A stretch of 64,000 bases of DNA. It comes from Paracoccus wurundjeri (GTDB lineage Bacteria > Pseudomonadota > Alphaproteobacteria > Rhodobacterales > Rhodobacteraceae). Positions 34,545 through 45,183 of this stretch are shown piece by piece. The stretch's first letter is position 1; each line of letters opens with the position of its first letter. The notes under the pieces were generated by a model that did no database searches, was not told the DNA's origin, and worked only from the letters and a program-made list of their open reading frames with translations. A program made the position numbers and the translations under genes. The stretch is from NCBI RefSeq assembly GCF_030678915.1, contig NZ_JAUUTZ010000007.1, positions 1 to 64,000 on the forward strand, given 5' to 3'.

Positions 34545-35243
34545 TCAATCGTCTTCGAACAAGTCCTCTGCGGGTTCGTCAGGATCAACATCGTCATCCT
34601 CATCCCGTTCGACAAGGGGAACGCGCATCGGCTCGTCCGGAGTACGGGCTTCCAGCAGGCCCGCCGCACGCAATTCGGACAGGCCGGGCAGATCGCGCGC
34701 CGATTCCAGTCCGAAATGATCCAGAAAGGTTTCGGTGACGACGAAAGTCGCGGGCCGTCCCGGAGTCATCCGGCGGCGCCCCATCCGCACCCATTCCATC
34801 TCTATTAGCTGATCCAGCGTACCACGGCTGACCGCCACGCCCCGGATCTCCTCGATTTCGGCGCGGGTCACCGGCTGGTGATAGGCGATAATGGCCAATG
34901 TCTCTGTTGCGGCGCGCGAAAGCCGGCGATGTTCGATGGTTTCGCTTTGCATCAGAAAGCCAAGATCGGCGGCCGTGCGGAAAGCGTAACCATCGCCAAT
35001 CCGTTCCAGCGAAACACCCCGGCCCTGATAGCGTTGGCGCAGCTTGGCGACAGCCTCGGCGGGATCGCAGCCATGCGGCATCCGTGCGGCCAGATCACGC
35101 GTCGTGACAGGTACGGTCGCCGCGAACAGGATCGCTTCGACCATCCGCTCCTGCTGCTCAAGAGGCGGCGGCGGGAAATCGGGCGAATTGGCGGCCTCGC
35201 CGATTTCGGGGTCATTCTGGTCACTATCGGTCAAATCGGTCAC
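34545..35243 (-). CDS. scpB: SMC-Scp complex subunit ScpB
   Basis: ScpB is the winged-helix subunit of the condensin SMC-ScpAB that organises and segregates chromosomes. The 232-residue protein has the tandem winged-helix core (VEAILFAATVPVTTRDLA; ETLAIIAYHQPVTRAEIEEIRG; GRRRMTPGRPATF) and an acidic tail (DEDDDVDPDEPAEDLFEDD). The start codon is GTG and overlaps the scpA stop by 4 nt (GTGA). Confidence 0.95.
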   Translation of the reverse strand: MTDLTDSDQNDPEIGEAANSPDFPPPPLEQQERMVEAILFAATVPVTTRDLAARMPHGCDPAEAVAKLRQRYQGRGVSLERIGDGYAFRTAADLGFLMQSETIEHRRLSRAATETLAIIAYHQPVTRAEIEEIRGVAVSRGTLDQLIEMEWVRMGRRRMTPGRPATFVVTETFLDHFGLESARDLPGLSELRAAGLLEARTPDEPMRVPLVERDEDDDVDPDEPAEDLFEDD

Positions 35244-36070
35244 GTTGGCCTGCGTCGAATGGTAATCGGTGAAAAGGTGTCGTCCTGCCGTATCTCCAGC
35301 CTGCCCTCTCTTGCAAGTTCAAGCGTCGCGGCGAAGGTGGCTGCGGTCGCCGAGCGACGGCGCGCGCCCTGCCCCTCCCATCCTTCGGGCAGAAATTCGG
35401 ACAGGTCGGTCCACTCACCGGCATAGCCAACCATCTTGCGAATCCGTTCAAGCGCCTGTTCCATCGTGAAGACATCGTGACGATCGAAAGCATAGGGGCG
35501 AAATTCGTCGCGTGTCTTGAGCCGGGCGTAAGCTCGCATCAGATCGATCAGCCCGGCCTGCCATTCGGTGCGCCGCTTGCGGATCACCGTTTCGGGAATA
35601 CCCCGCTGAAAACGACTGATCCCCAGCCGGTCACGCCCCATCAACCGCGCCGCCGCCTGCCGCATCGCGTCCAGCCGCTCAAGCTGAAAGGCAAGATGGG
35701 CTGCCATATCCTCGGCGCTTGGGCCTTCGGCCTCGGGATCGGGCGGCAGGAGCAGGCGCGATTTGAGGAATGCCAGCCATGCCGCCATGACCAGATAATC
35801 GGCGGCCAGCTCAATCCTCAGAACACGGGCCTGCTCGACAAATTTCAGATATTGCTCGGCCAGATGAAGCACCGAGATCTTCATCAGATCGACCTTCTGC
35901 GTCCGCGCAAGCGTCAGAAGCAGATCCAGCGGCCCTTCATAGCCATCGACATCGACGATCAGCGATTCTTCGGCGCGACGTTCGGCAACCGCAGAAGCGT
36001 CGAACTCGTCCTTCGGAGGCCCGTCCGGGACAGGCGTCAGATAGGGGACGTCTTTTACCGATCTGGCCAT
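35240..36070 (-). CDS. scpA: Segregation and condensation protein A (kleisin)
   Basis: ScpA is the kleisin that links SMC heads. From the ATG at 36070 (AAGGGAA Shine-Dalgarno) the protein has 276 residues. The conserved N-terminal EGPLDLLLTLARTQKVDL segment binds the SMC neck, LAADYLVMAAWLAFLKSRLLLP follows, and a C-terminal winged helix ends in FAATLELAREGRLEIRQ. The frame is open to 36121, but the upstream part lacks a ribosome-binding site. It is the first gene of scpA-scpB-small protein-methyltransferase. Confidence 0.95.
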   Translation of the reverse strand: MARSVKDVPYLTPVPDGPPKDEFDASAVAERRAEESLIVDVDGYEGPLDLLLTLARTQKVDLMKISVLHLAEQYLKFVEQARVLRIELAADYLVMAAWLAFLKSRLLLPPDPEAEGPSAEDMAAHLAFQLERLDAMRQAAARLMGRDRLGISRFQRGIPETVIRKRRTEWQAGLIDLMRAYARLKTRDEFRPYAFDRHDVFTMEQALERIRKMVGYAGEWTDLSEFLPEGWEGQGARRRSATAATFAATLELAREGRLEIRQDDTFSPITIRRRPT

Positions 36071-36167
36071 GTCAGTTTCCCTTGCATCCGGAAAGACAGG
36101 CTCTGCTGTTGCCGCCGACAAGTCAAGTCATGCGGCCGGACCGGACATTCCCGCCCGGCCTGTGCGA

Positions 36168-37208
36168 TCAGAATCCGGCCTTGATCTTCTCGAACTCGGC
36201 CAGTTGTTTTTCACGCTGCGCCGGATCGTTCGGTGTCTGGGCAAGAATGGGAACATCCACCGGACTCAGCCCTTCCTTAACCGCTGCTTCATCCTTGATC
36301 GTCTCCATCGCCTCGGTCGATGTATGACCGTAGCCGATCTCGTCCAGCAGCGCCTTGCCGGTGCCGGCATCAAGCCATGCATTGATGAAATCGTAAAGCT
36401 TTTCCTCGTTACCCGGGCCGTTCTTGATATTCACGAAGCCGCAGAAAAAGGTCGAGGATCCCTCTTCGGCCTCTCGCTGAAATGCCACGGGATAATCATC
36501 GGCCCGCAGATAGGTCACGCCATCATTCCACGACCATGCGATATCCACGGCTCCCGAAGCCATCAGTTGCGCCTGTTCGCTCGGGTCCGCCCAATAGGCC
36601 GCGACATTCTGATGAGCCTCGCGCAGCCAGTCGGCGGCTGCCTGAAACTGCTCGTCGCTGACATCGGTCCAGTCCGCCGTACCGGTTGCAAGATAGGCCA
36701 GCGCCCAGACATCATCCGATGAATCCGGCAAAGAGGTCCGCCCCTGATATTTCGGGTCAATGAAGACTTGCAAACTCACTACATCCTCGGCCGGGACGGT
36801 ATCCGGATTATAGGCAACGGCGGTCGCGCCCCAATCGGTCGGGATGTACCAGACGCCCTCGTCATCCTTGTAGACCTCGGAATCAAGGAATTTCGGATCG
36901 ATCTTGTCGAAATTCGGAATTTTGGACGTGTCCCAGGGCTCGATCAGCCCGGCATCGCGATATTTACTGACCATCTGACTGCAGGGATGGACGGTATCGG
37001 CCTTGAAACCCGAAGCGATCTTCTGAAATGCCTCGTCATCGTCGCCGTAAAGCGCGAAGGTCGGACTATCGCCATTCTTGTCGACATATCCCTGAAACAA
37101 GGCCGGCACCTCGAATCCGGCCCAGTCGAATACGGTCAATTCCGGATCGGCGGCAAATACCGGCCCCGCGATGGCAGAGGCCAGAATGGTCGTCGTTAAA
37201 AAGCGCAT
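36168..37208 (-). CDS. Periplasmic ABC-transporter substrate-binding protein, PotD-like
   Basis: The 346-residue protein has a signal peptide (MRFLTTTILASAIAGPVFA) and the extracellular solute-binding type 1/PotD pattern: LTVFDWAGFEVPALFQGY, VWYIPTDWGATAVAYNPD and DIAWSWNDGVTYLR. Substrates of this group are polyamines or similar organic cations. The permease and ATPase genes are not adjacent; flanking genes are an SDR and scpA. It may work with a distant transporter. CAGGAG precedes the ATG. Confidence 0.88.
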   Translation of the reverse strand: MRFLTTTILASAIAGPVFAADPELTVFDWAGFEVPALFQGYVDKNGDSPTFALYGDDDEAFQKIASGFKADTVHPCSQMVSKYRDAGLIEPWDTSKIPNFDKIDPKFLDSEVYKDDEGVWYIPTDWGATAVAYNPDTVPAEDVVSLQVFIDPKYQGRTSLPDSSDDVWALAYLATGTADWTDVSDEQFQAAADWLREAHQNVAAYWADPSEQAQLMASGAVDIAWSWNDGVTYLRADDYPVAFQREAEEGSSTFFCGFVNIKNGPGNEEKLYDFINAWLDAGTGKALLDEIGYGHTSTEAMETIKDEAAVKEGLSPVDVPILAQTPNDPAQREKQLAEFEKIKAGF

Positions 37209-37279
37209 ATGAAAGGCTCCTGTCAGCAGCGGTCTGATCCGACGCTAGCCGGGGCAATCTTCCCGCGCAAGCGAATCGT

Positions 37280-38023
37280 TCAACGCATGCGCAGCGCCCC
37301 GTCGAGTCGCATTACCTCGCCGTTCAGATAGCCACTTTCGACGATGAATGCCGCCATACGGGCATATTCCGCAGGATCGCCAAGCCGTTTGGGAAAGGTC
37401 ACTTCGGCCGCGAGACTGTCCTGAACCTCTTGCGGCAATCCGCGCAGCATCGGGGTGCTGAAAATACCCGGAGCGATGGTGCAGACGCGGATCCCCTGCC
37501 CGGCAAGGTCACGGGCCAGCGGAAGCGTCATTCCTGCGATCCCGGCCTTCGATGCGGCATAGGCCGCCTGCCCCTTCTGGCCATCGAAGGCCGCGATTGA
37601 TGCGGTGTTGATGATTACGCCGTTTTCCTCGCGTTGATTGCGGCTCATTTGGGCGGCGGCAAGGCGCAGCACATTGAAACTGCCGATCAGGTTGATCTCG
37701 ATCGTGCGGCGGAAACTGTCCAGCCGGTGCGGACCCTCCCGGCCCAGCGTCCTTTCACCAATGGCAATGCCTGCGCAATTCACGCAGATATCCACGCCAC
37801 CCATGGTTTCGACCGCTTCCGAGATCGCCGAAGCCACGCTTTCTTCATCCGTCACATCGCAGCGCAGATATCCCGCACCCGTTTCGGCCGCGGTTTCTGC
37901 GCCCTTCTCATCCAGATCCAATATCAGAACCTGTGCACCGCAATCGCGGAAATGCCGGACCGTCGCCGCCCCCAGACCCGACGCACCACCGGTTACGATT
38001 GCGCGTGCATGAGACAATTCCAT
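37280..38023 (-). CDS. Short-chain dehydrogenase/reductase, 3-hydroxyacyl-CoA dehydrogenase type 2-like
   Basis: The 247-residue SDR has the NAD-binding TGGASGLG motif near residues 10-17, the NCAG segment, and the catalytic Ser, Tyr and Lys (NTASIAAFDG; YAASK). The overall pattern (ILDLDEKGAE, LRCDVTDEES, FSTPMLRGLP) is close to 3-hydroxyacyl-CoA dehydrogenase type 2 (HSD10-like) enzymes, which oxidise branched or short 3-hydroxyacyl-CoA. A GGGGGAGGA Shine-Dalgarno supports the ATG at 38023. The long upstream frame to 38224 runs into ppk2 and is not used. Confidence 0.9.
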   Translation of the reverse strand: MELSHARAIVTGGASGLGAATVRHFRDCGAQVLILDLDEKGAETAAETGAGYLRCDVTDEESVASAISEAVETMGGVDICVNCAGIAIGERTLGREGPHRLDSFRRTIEINLIGSFNVLRLAAAQMSRNQREENGVIINTASIAAFDGQKGQAAYAASKAGIAGMTLPLARDLAGQGIRVCTIAPGIFSTPMLRGLPQEVQDSLAAEVTFPKRLGDPAEYARMAAFIVESGYLNGEVMRLDGALRMR

Positions 38024-38135
38024 CTTATCCTCCCCCTCTGGACGGCTTGCGGAATCCCTGAAATTCCGTGACATCCCTGATTTGTTCCGGCAGATCCCTG
38101 CCCCGATTATCCCGCCGGTATACGGGCGCCGCAGC

Positions 38136-39017
38136 TTACCGATCAAGCATCTCGGGACCGCCCGCGATCTTCGGATCGATCTTGCCGATCGCTTCCTCAT
38201 CCTTGCCCGCGTAGTCCACCGCATTCAGCACCGTTTGAATCGCCGCGATACGCGCCCGGCGCTTGTCGTCCGAGCGGATCACGGTCCAGGGCGCGACAGG
38301 AGAATGCGACAGGCTGAGCGTTTCGGTGATGGCCTTGGTATATTCATCCCATTTACCAAGGCCATCCACATCGATATTCGAGAGTTTCCATTGCTTCAAC
38401 GGATCGCTTTCCCGGTCGAGAAAGCGTTGCAACTGCTCGGCCCGACCGACATTCAGCCAAAGCTTGACCAGTACGACGCCGTCATCGACCAATGTCTGCT
38501 CGAAACCCGGAAGCTGGCGGAAAAACGCATTCCACTGATCGTCCGTGCAGAAGTCGAAGACCCTTTCGACCACACCGCGATTGTACCAGCTTCGGTCAAA
38601 CAACGCGATTTCGCCCGCGGCAGGCAGCCAATCCACATAACGCTGAAAATACCACTGCCCGGCTTCGCGTCCGGTCGGCTTCGGCAGGGCGACGATATAG
38701 GCAGAGCGCGGGTTCAGGTTTTCGCGTATCCGCTCAATCGTGCCGCCCTTCCCGGCGGCGTCACGCCCCTCGAACAGGACCACCACCCGTTTGCCGGTGG
38801 CTTGCACGTCATGCATCATCCGGACAAGCTGAAGCTGCAATTGCTTCATCTGGTCCTTGTAATCGCCTTTCTCCATCTCGGCGCGATAAGGATAGGCAGG
38901 ATCGAGAACCTTGTCCTTGCCGGCCCCCTTGATGGATTTGCGGATTTCCTTTGGCGCCTTTCTGGCAAGATATCTGCTGATCTGACCGACCAGCGGCAGT
39001 TCGGGCATCTCGGACAT
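38136..39017 (-). CDS. ppk2: Polyphosphate kinase 2
   Basis: PPK2 phosphorylates nucleoside di- or monophosphates using polyphosphate. The 293-residue single-domain protein has the P-loop [10 protein letters not shown] (about 83-92), [18 protein letters not shown], the Walker B FDRSWYNR, and lid arginines ([13 protein letters not shown]). One-domain architecture fits class I or III enzymes; the nucleotide preference (ADP or GDP versus AMP) cannot be read with certainty. The ATG is 2 nt after the metA stop, and AAGGGAC overlaps the metA end, so it is co-transcribed with metA. Confidence 0.93.
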   Translation of the reverse strand: MSEMPELPLVGQISRYLARKAPKEIRKSIKGAGKDKVLDPAYPYRAEMEKGDYKDQMKQLQLQLVRMMHDVQATGKRVVVLFEGRDAAGKGGTIERIRENLNPRSAYIVALPKPTGREAGQWYFQRYVDWLPAAGEIALFDRSWYNRGVVERVFDFCTDDQWNAFFRQLPGFEQTLVDDGVVLVKLWLNVGRAEQLQRFLDRESDPLKQWKLSNIDVDGLGKWDEYTKAITETLSLSHSPVAPWTVIRSDDKRRARIAAIQTVLNAVDYAGKDEEAIGKIDPKIAGGPEMLDR

Positions 39018-39019
39018 GG

Positions 39020-39946
39020 TCAGTCCCTTCCGATCAGGTTCATGTCGTAATGGGTCGTCTGGTAGATTTCGTTGATCCAGTTCCCGTAAAGCAGATGCGC
39101 ATGGCTGCGCCAGCGATTTGCAGGCATGCGCGACGGATCGTCATCGGGATAGTAATTGCAGGGCACATTGATCGATTTGCCCGTCTTGACGTCGCGGTCA
39201 TATTCTTCCTTCAGCGTGATGCTGTCATATTCCAGATGGTTGAAGATATAGAGTGCCCGATGCGCCCGGTCTTCAAGCAAACAGGGACCGACCTCTTCGC
39301 TGGCAAGCAAGGTCGCCAATTCGGAAATCGCGTTGACCTCGGATTGCCGCACTTCGGTCCAGCGGCTGACGGGGACCAGAACATCGTCGGAAAAGCCGCG
39401 CAGATAGGGTGAGGCCGGAGCAAGGTTCTGATGCCGGAAACACCCGAAGGCCTTACCGTCCAGCATATGTTTCTGAAGACCGTGGAAATGCCAGGCCATG
39501 GCCATTCCACCCCAGCAGACGCCAAAGGTGGAGTGGACATGGGTTTGCGTCCAGTCGAAGACCCGGCGCAACTCGTCCCAATAGGTGACATCCCCGAAAT
39601 CCAGATGCTCGATCGGAGCACCGGTAATGATCAGCCCGTCAAACTTCTCGCCGGTCTGCTCGACCTCCCGGAAGGTGCGATAGAAGCTTTTCATGTGATC
39701 GGCGGCGGTATTGCGGCTTTCATGGTCCGACATGCGGATAAGCTGAAAGTCGATCTGCAGGGGCGTCGCGCCGATCAGCCGGGCGAACTGGTTCTCGGTC
39801 TGGATCTTCTTGGGCATCAGGTTCAGCAGGCCAATGCGCAGGGGCCGGATATCCTGCATTGCCGCCCGCCCCGGCGACATCACCATCACGCCTTCTTCCG
39901 ACAGGATGCGATATGCGGGAAGATCTTCGTTCAGGGTGATGGGCAT
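39020..39946 (-). CDS. metA: MetA-family homoserine O-acyltransferase, probably acetyl-specific
   Basis: MetA activates homoserine for methionine synthesis. The 308-residue protein keeps the catalytic triad C144 (FGVCWGG), H237 and E239 (FNHLEYD). The acyl-specificity position, Gly111 in succinyl-specific E. coli MetA and Glu111 in acetyl-specific homologues, is E113 here ([10 protein letters not shown]). This points to acetyl-CoA, so homoserine O-acetyltransferase despite the gene name. It is preceded 12 nt upstream by a P-loop ATPase gene and followed by ppk2. Confidence 0.93.
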   Translation of the reverse strand: MPITLNEDLPAYRILSEEGVMVMSPGRAAMQDIRPLRIGLLNLMPKKIQTENQFARLIGATPLQIDFQLIRMSDHESRNTAADHMKSFYRTFREVEQTGEKFDGLIITGAPIEHLDFGDVTYWDELRRVFDWTQTHVHSTFGVCWGGMAMAWHFHGLQKHMLDGKAFGCFRHQNLAPASPYLRGFSDDVLVPVSRWTEVRQSEVNAISELATLLASEEVGPCLLEDRAHRALYIFNHLEYDSITLKEEYDRDVKTGKSINVPCNYYPDDDPSRMPANRWRSHAHLLYGNWINEIYQTTHYDMNLIGRD

Positions 39947-39958
39947 TCTTCTTTTTCC

Positions 39959-40810
39959 TTATTCCTTGCGATCAATGGCACGGGCGATCAACATGTCGAA
40001 ATCGTCCGCGTTCCGTATCTCTTTGACCTCATCGGCAAAGACCGTCACACCGCGCCGGGCCATCGCGGCGTAGCGCGGCTGGCGATGGGCCAGCGCACGG
40101 GCATAGGTCCAGCGGATGAAATCATCGGGATTGATCGGAGGCTGATGCGTGCTGCAATATTCCTTCCATGCCGCAACAAGAAACTCCGGCTGGTAATACA
40201 TCGGCTTCGGCGCCCGGTCGAAACGGCGGATCAGTTCGGATGTATGTGCCTCCGATCCTTGAATCCAGACCAGCAGCATCTGGTTTTCGATGACCGACAG
40301 CACCGGCTCCGCGGGATCATCCGGGTCCACCACCTCGCAGACCGAACCGCTGGTGTCGCAAATGAAATGATCGTATCCGTAGATTTCCTGCGCCCGCTGA
40401 ATGAAATGGCCGCTATCCAGCATTGCGGCAATCTCGGCCTGGCGATGCTGCTCCTGGCGCTTCATGTATTCATCGAAATCCAGCCCGCCCTGCGCCGGAT
40501 CGCCGGGTTTGCCAAGATAGGTAGAAAGCGGCGCCAGATTATCGAAGGTGATATTGCTGGCGATATAGACACCATCACTCATCAGCAATTCACGCAGCAG
40601 GGGAACCTGCATGGCGTGGCGCTTGAATTCGTCGGTGATCTTCTCGCCCATGTAGCGGGTGCCGATGCGGTAATCGACGGAATAATGAAACCAATCGCCG
40701 GTATCGCGCAGCATGGATGAAAGAAATGTCTTGCCCAGCCCGGACATACCGAACAACGCAACGCGCTTGCTGGCAGATGCAAGCCAGTCTTTTCCGGTCT
40801 TGTAGATCAT
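39959..40810 (-). CDS. Uncharacterised P-loop ATPase/kinase-like protein upstream of metA
   Basis: The 283-residue soluble protein has an N-terminal P-loop GMSGLGKT at residues 21-28. It has a charged middle region with [13 protein letters not shown] and [13 protein letters not shown], a [13 protein letters not shown] segment that could be a Walker-B-like strand, and a C-terminal [13 protein letters not shown] motif. I do not recognise a named family. The ATG at 40810 has an AAGGAAAGG Shine-Dalgarno; the longer frame to 40966 lies in the divergent promoter. It is the first gene of a metA-ppk2 unit, which suggests a role linked to methionine or polyphosphate/nucleotide metabolism, but this is inference from position alone. 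Confidence 0.8.
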   Translation of the reverse strand: MIYKTGKDWLASASKRVALFGMSGLGKTFLSSMLRDTGDWFHYSVDYRIGTRYMGEKITDEFKRHAMQVPLLRELLMSDGVYIASNITFDNLAPLSTYLGKPGDPAQGGLDFDEYMKRQEQHRQAEIAAMLDSGHFIQRAQEIYGYDHFICDTSGSVCEVVDPDDPAEPVLSVIENQMLLVWIQGSEAHTSELIRRFDRAPKPMYYQPEFLVAAWKEYCSTHQPPINPDDFIRWTYARALAHRQPRYAAMARRGVTVFADEVKEIRNADDFDMLIARAIDRKE

Positions 40811-40966
40811 GTCCCGCCTTTCCTTGACCAGCGCATAGGTAATGCGGGGACCGCCCAGAGGAAAGGGGGGAGTGCATGGCGCACCATATCTCACCGTTTG
40901 GCTATTGGCGAAATATTTACCTCTCCAGGCTATGCCGGAAAAACATCGTCCCGCCGGAGAATTCAC

Positions 40967-42208
40967 ATGCCGATCCTGTCATTTACAACACAACGGAAAC
41001 CGCGCTTGCCGGGATGGATGGCGGAAGCGGCACTTGCCAATGCCATCGACGCCGTCGTCATCATCGATCGCCGGAACGACGTCATCTTTTTCAACCGCGC
41101 GGCAGAACTGCTGTGGGGTTATTCGGCCAGGGAAGTTCTTGGAAAGAATGTCCGTATGCTGGTTCCCAAACATTTCCAGGCCGGACATGACGAGTATGTC
41201 GACTCCAACCGGCGGACGGGAAACGACAAGATCGTGGGTTCCAGCCGCGACCTGAAACTGGTCCGGCGGGATGGCAGCGAAGTGACGGTATCTCTTGCGC
41301 TCTCCAAGATGCCGGTTGGCGGCAGCTGGGCCTATGCGGCGTTCATCCGCAACATTTCGCAGGAATACGATGCCCTCGACCGGCTTCTCGGCCGGGCCAG
41401 CGGAAGCGCAAAAGAGTTGATGGCAGGCTGCAGTGAAATGAGCAAGGCGATCGCCCATGTCAGCGAGAGCGCGGCGCAACAGGCTTCGGCGGCGCGACAG
41501 GCAAGCACCTCAACTGAAGAAATGGCGACGAATATCCGTCAATGTGCCGACAATGCCGCGCAGACCGAAGCCATCGCCGCCCGTTCCCTGAAGCAGGCCA
41601 TATCCGCCACGCGGGTCGTGGAAGAGGCCGTATCCGCGATGAGCGCCATCACCGAGAAGATCGGGATCGTGCAGGACATCGCCCGGCAGACCGACCTCCT
41701 TGCGCTGAATGCCGGGGTCGAGGCGGCGCGCGCGGGGATACATGGCCGCGGTTTCGCAATCGTCGCAACCGAAGTACGACGCCTGGCAGAGCGTAGCCAG
41801 GAAGCCGCAAATGAGATCGTTGCGCTTTCGCGGATTACGGTAGAGGCATCGGGCAAGGCAAGATCGGAACTAAGCGTATTGATCCCGGAATTTCAGCGAA
41901 CAAGCGATCTGGTTCAGGAAATTTCCTCGGCCACCAAAGAACAAAGGGCGGGATCAGAACAGATCAACGCCGCGATCGGCCAACTTGATCAGATCATCCA
42001 GGCCAATGCAGTGGCGGCAAGGAAGGCGGAATCAACGACAGGCATGCTGGCCGGCAATACTCAGGACCTGATCTCGCTGATCGGCGATTTCCGCGACGCG
42101 GAAGGCAATATCAGACGCACAGATAATGAGCCTGCCAGACGACTGGTCCGAACCCCGATCCAACCGCCAGAAGGCAGCCTGCCTGACGCAGACATGCAAT
42201 GCGCTTAA
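40967..42208 (+). CDS. Soluble PAS-containing methyl-accepting chemotaxis protein
   Basis: This 413-residue chemoreceptor has no transmembrane helix. A PAS domain (about 10-130: [25 protein letters not shown]; a PAS-associated [10 protein letters not shown]) is followed by a methyl-accepting coiled coil whose hairpin tip matches the conserved [21 protein letters not shown] and [22 protein letters not shown] pattern that contacts CheA and CheW. It probably senses an intracellular or redox signal. No che genes are near. The ATG at 40967 has GGAG at good spacing; the frame extends to 40898 without a ribosome-binding site. Confidence 0.92.
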   Translation: MPILSFTTQRKPRLPGWMAEAALANAIDAVVIIDRRNDVIFFNRAAELLWGYSAREVLGKNVRMLVPKHFQAGHDEYVDSNRRTGNDKIVGSSRDLKLVRRDGSEVTVSLALSKMPVGGSWAYAAFIRNISQEYDALDRLLGRASGSAKELMAGCSEMSKAIAHVSESAAQQASAARQASTSTEEMATNIRQCADNAAQTEAIAARSLKQAISATRVVEEAVSAMSAITEKIGIVQDIARQTDLLALNAGVEAARAGIHGRGFAIVATEVRRLAERSQEAANEIVALSRITVEASGKARSELSVLIPEFQRTSDLVQEISSATKEQRAGSEQINAAIGQLDQIIQANAVAARKAESTTGMLAGNTQDLISLIGDFRDAEGNIRRTDNEPARRLVRTPIQPPEGSLPDADMQCA

Positions 42209-42223
42209 CCAACGCGACGCTAG

Positions 42224-43714
<1,491 letters not shown>

Positions 43715-43938
43715 TCATGCAGCGGACGATTTGTCCAGAGCAGATATGCGAAACATTGTCCTTCGTTCGATCGCGGCAGCGGCGAAAGAGTTGCAGCAAC
43801 GCCACGGTGACGCGACGGTACCGCAAAGCAACGTAACGTCATTTCTGTGTTACAATTGATTTGAACCGGGTTGAGCGTAGGCTGTTCGTAAGGTTCGCGC
43901 GGGACAAAGGAGGCCCGGACCTGCAATGGGAGGTATCT

Positions 43939-45072
43939 ATGAAATATGTGTATTCCGGCGCGGCCGCGCTTCTGATCAGCACCGCCCCCGCCCTGGCCGG
44001 CGGGATCGATCGTAGCGGCCAGTTTCTTGGCCCGCTATGGGAGCCGGGCGATTACGCCGAATTCAGCTGGACCTTGGCAAAGCCGACGCTCAGCACAAAC
44101 ACCCTGAATCTCGGGGCCGGTCCATCCAATACCGGAGATGTCGCGGGAACCTACAATTCCGTTGGTCTCGCCTATAAGAAACAGTTCAATGAGAACTTTT
44201 CTGGCGCGGTAATGTTTGGCCAGCCATTTGGTTCTGACATCAGCTATCCGGGTGCGGCTGATGGCGGGTCGCTTTATCTGCAGGGAACCGGCGCGGAAAT
44301 CGATACTCAGGAAGTCGTCGGCGTCGTTCGCTATGTATTCCCGCAAAGCGGATTTGGCGTCCATGGCGGTATCCGCGCGCTCAGCACTTCGGCCAAAGCG
44401 GATCTGGGCGGTGCGATCTGGGATGCCAGGGGGATTGACGGCTATCATCTGGACATCGATCGGGAAACCGACTTTGGCTGGCTTGCAGGCGTCTCTTGGG
44501 AAAAGCCAGAGATTGCGGCAAGGATTGCACTGACCTTCAATTCCTCGATCACGCATGATTTCGACACGACCCAAAGCATTATGGGTATGCAGATTGCGCC
44601 CGAGGACATTACCGAAGTGAAAATGCCGAAATCCGTCAATCTGGAATTCCAGACCGGGATTTCGCCCACCATGCTGGTGCTTGGCTCGATTCGCTGGGTT
44701 GACTGGTCCGAATTCAAGGTCCGCCCAAGTGCGCTTGGCGGAACCAGCCTGACCCATTTCGAGGATTCGACCACATATACGCTTGGTGTGGCCAAGAAAT
44801 TCACCGATCAATGGTCCGGCGCGGTATCCTTCCAGTATGAGGGTGGCGGCGATGGGGTCGGGACGCCCCTGTCACCCTATGAGGGTCGGAAAGGTATCAC
44901 TCTTGCGGCAATCTACACGCAGGATAACCTGAAAATCACCACCGGCATCAGCTATGTCAGACTCAGCCAGTCGGATGTGGGTATTGGCGATCCCGGGGAA
45001 AGGCTGGTCGTTGGGGAAACCGATGACCGCAAAGGTTGGGGTGTCGGCGTGAAGGTGGGTTACAGTTTCTGA
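43939..45072 (+). CDS. Outer-membrane transport protein of the OmpP1/FadL family
   Basis: The 377-residue protein has a signal peptide (MKYVYSGAAALLISTAPALA) and a beta-barrel pattern of alternating strands ending with the C-terminal aromatic signature VKVGYSF. FadL-family porins import long-chain fatty acids or hydrophobic aromatics. This one lacks a readily visible NPA motif in the N-terminal hatch, so the substrate is open. A GGGAGG Shine-Dalgarno is located right before the ATG. A strong terminator follows. The 266-nt gap to the divergent guaB contains a TACAAT -10-like element and a GTAAC-N11-GTTAC dyad. Confidence 0.88.
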   Translation: MKYVYSGAAALLISTAPALAGGIDRSGQFLGPLWEPGDYAEFSWTLAKPTLSTNTLNLGAGPSNTGDVAGTYNSVGLAYKKQFNENFSGAVMFGQPFGSDISYPGAADGGSLYLQGTGAEIDTQEVVGVVRYVFPQSGFGVHGGIRALSTSAKADLGGAIWDARGIDGYHLDIDRETDFGWLAGVSWEKPEIAARIALTFNSSITHDFDTTQSIMGMQIAPEDITEVKMPKSVNLEFQTGISPTMLVLGSIRWVDWSEFKVRPSALGGTSLTHFEDSTTYTLGVAKKFTDQWSGAVSFQYEGGGDGVGTPLSPYEGRKGITLAAIYTQDNLKITTGISYVRLSQSDVGIGDPGERLVVGETDDRKGWGVGVKVGYSF

Positions 45073-45096
45073 GTTCCCGCCCCTTTCCGGAACAGG

Positions 45097-45126
45097 AAAG
45101 CCCCGGACATGATCCGGGGCTTTTTA
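45097..45126 (+). terminator. Rho-independent terminator of the FadL-like gene
   Basis: A perfect 8-bp stem GCCCCGGA/TCCGGGGC with a CATGA loop and a TTTTTAT tract. The upstream AAA and the palindrome make it usable from the convergent gene too, although the poly-U side favours the plus strand. Confidence 0.92.
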
Positions 45127-45183
45127 TTCAAGGCCGGATATTCTGATCCGGGGCTCATAACTGCAATCAGGACGCAGCCTCCT

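Noticed and set aside
40811..40966. Possible SAM-II riboswitch before the metA unit
   Set aside because: I looked for the SAM-II pseudoknot sequence elements on the minus strand and did not find them; some AT-rich tracts are present but do not fit.
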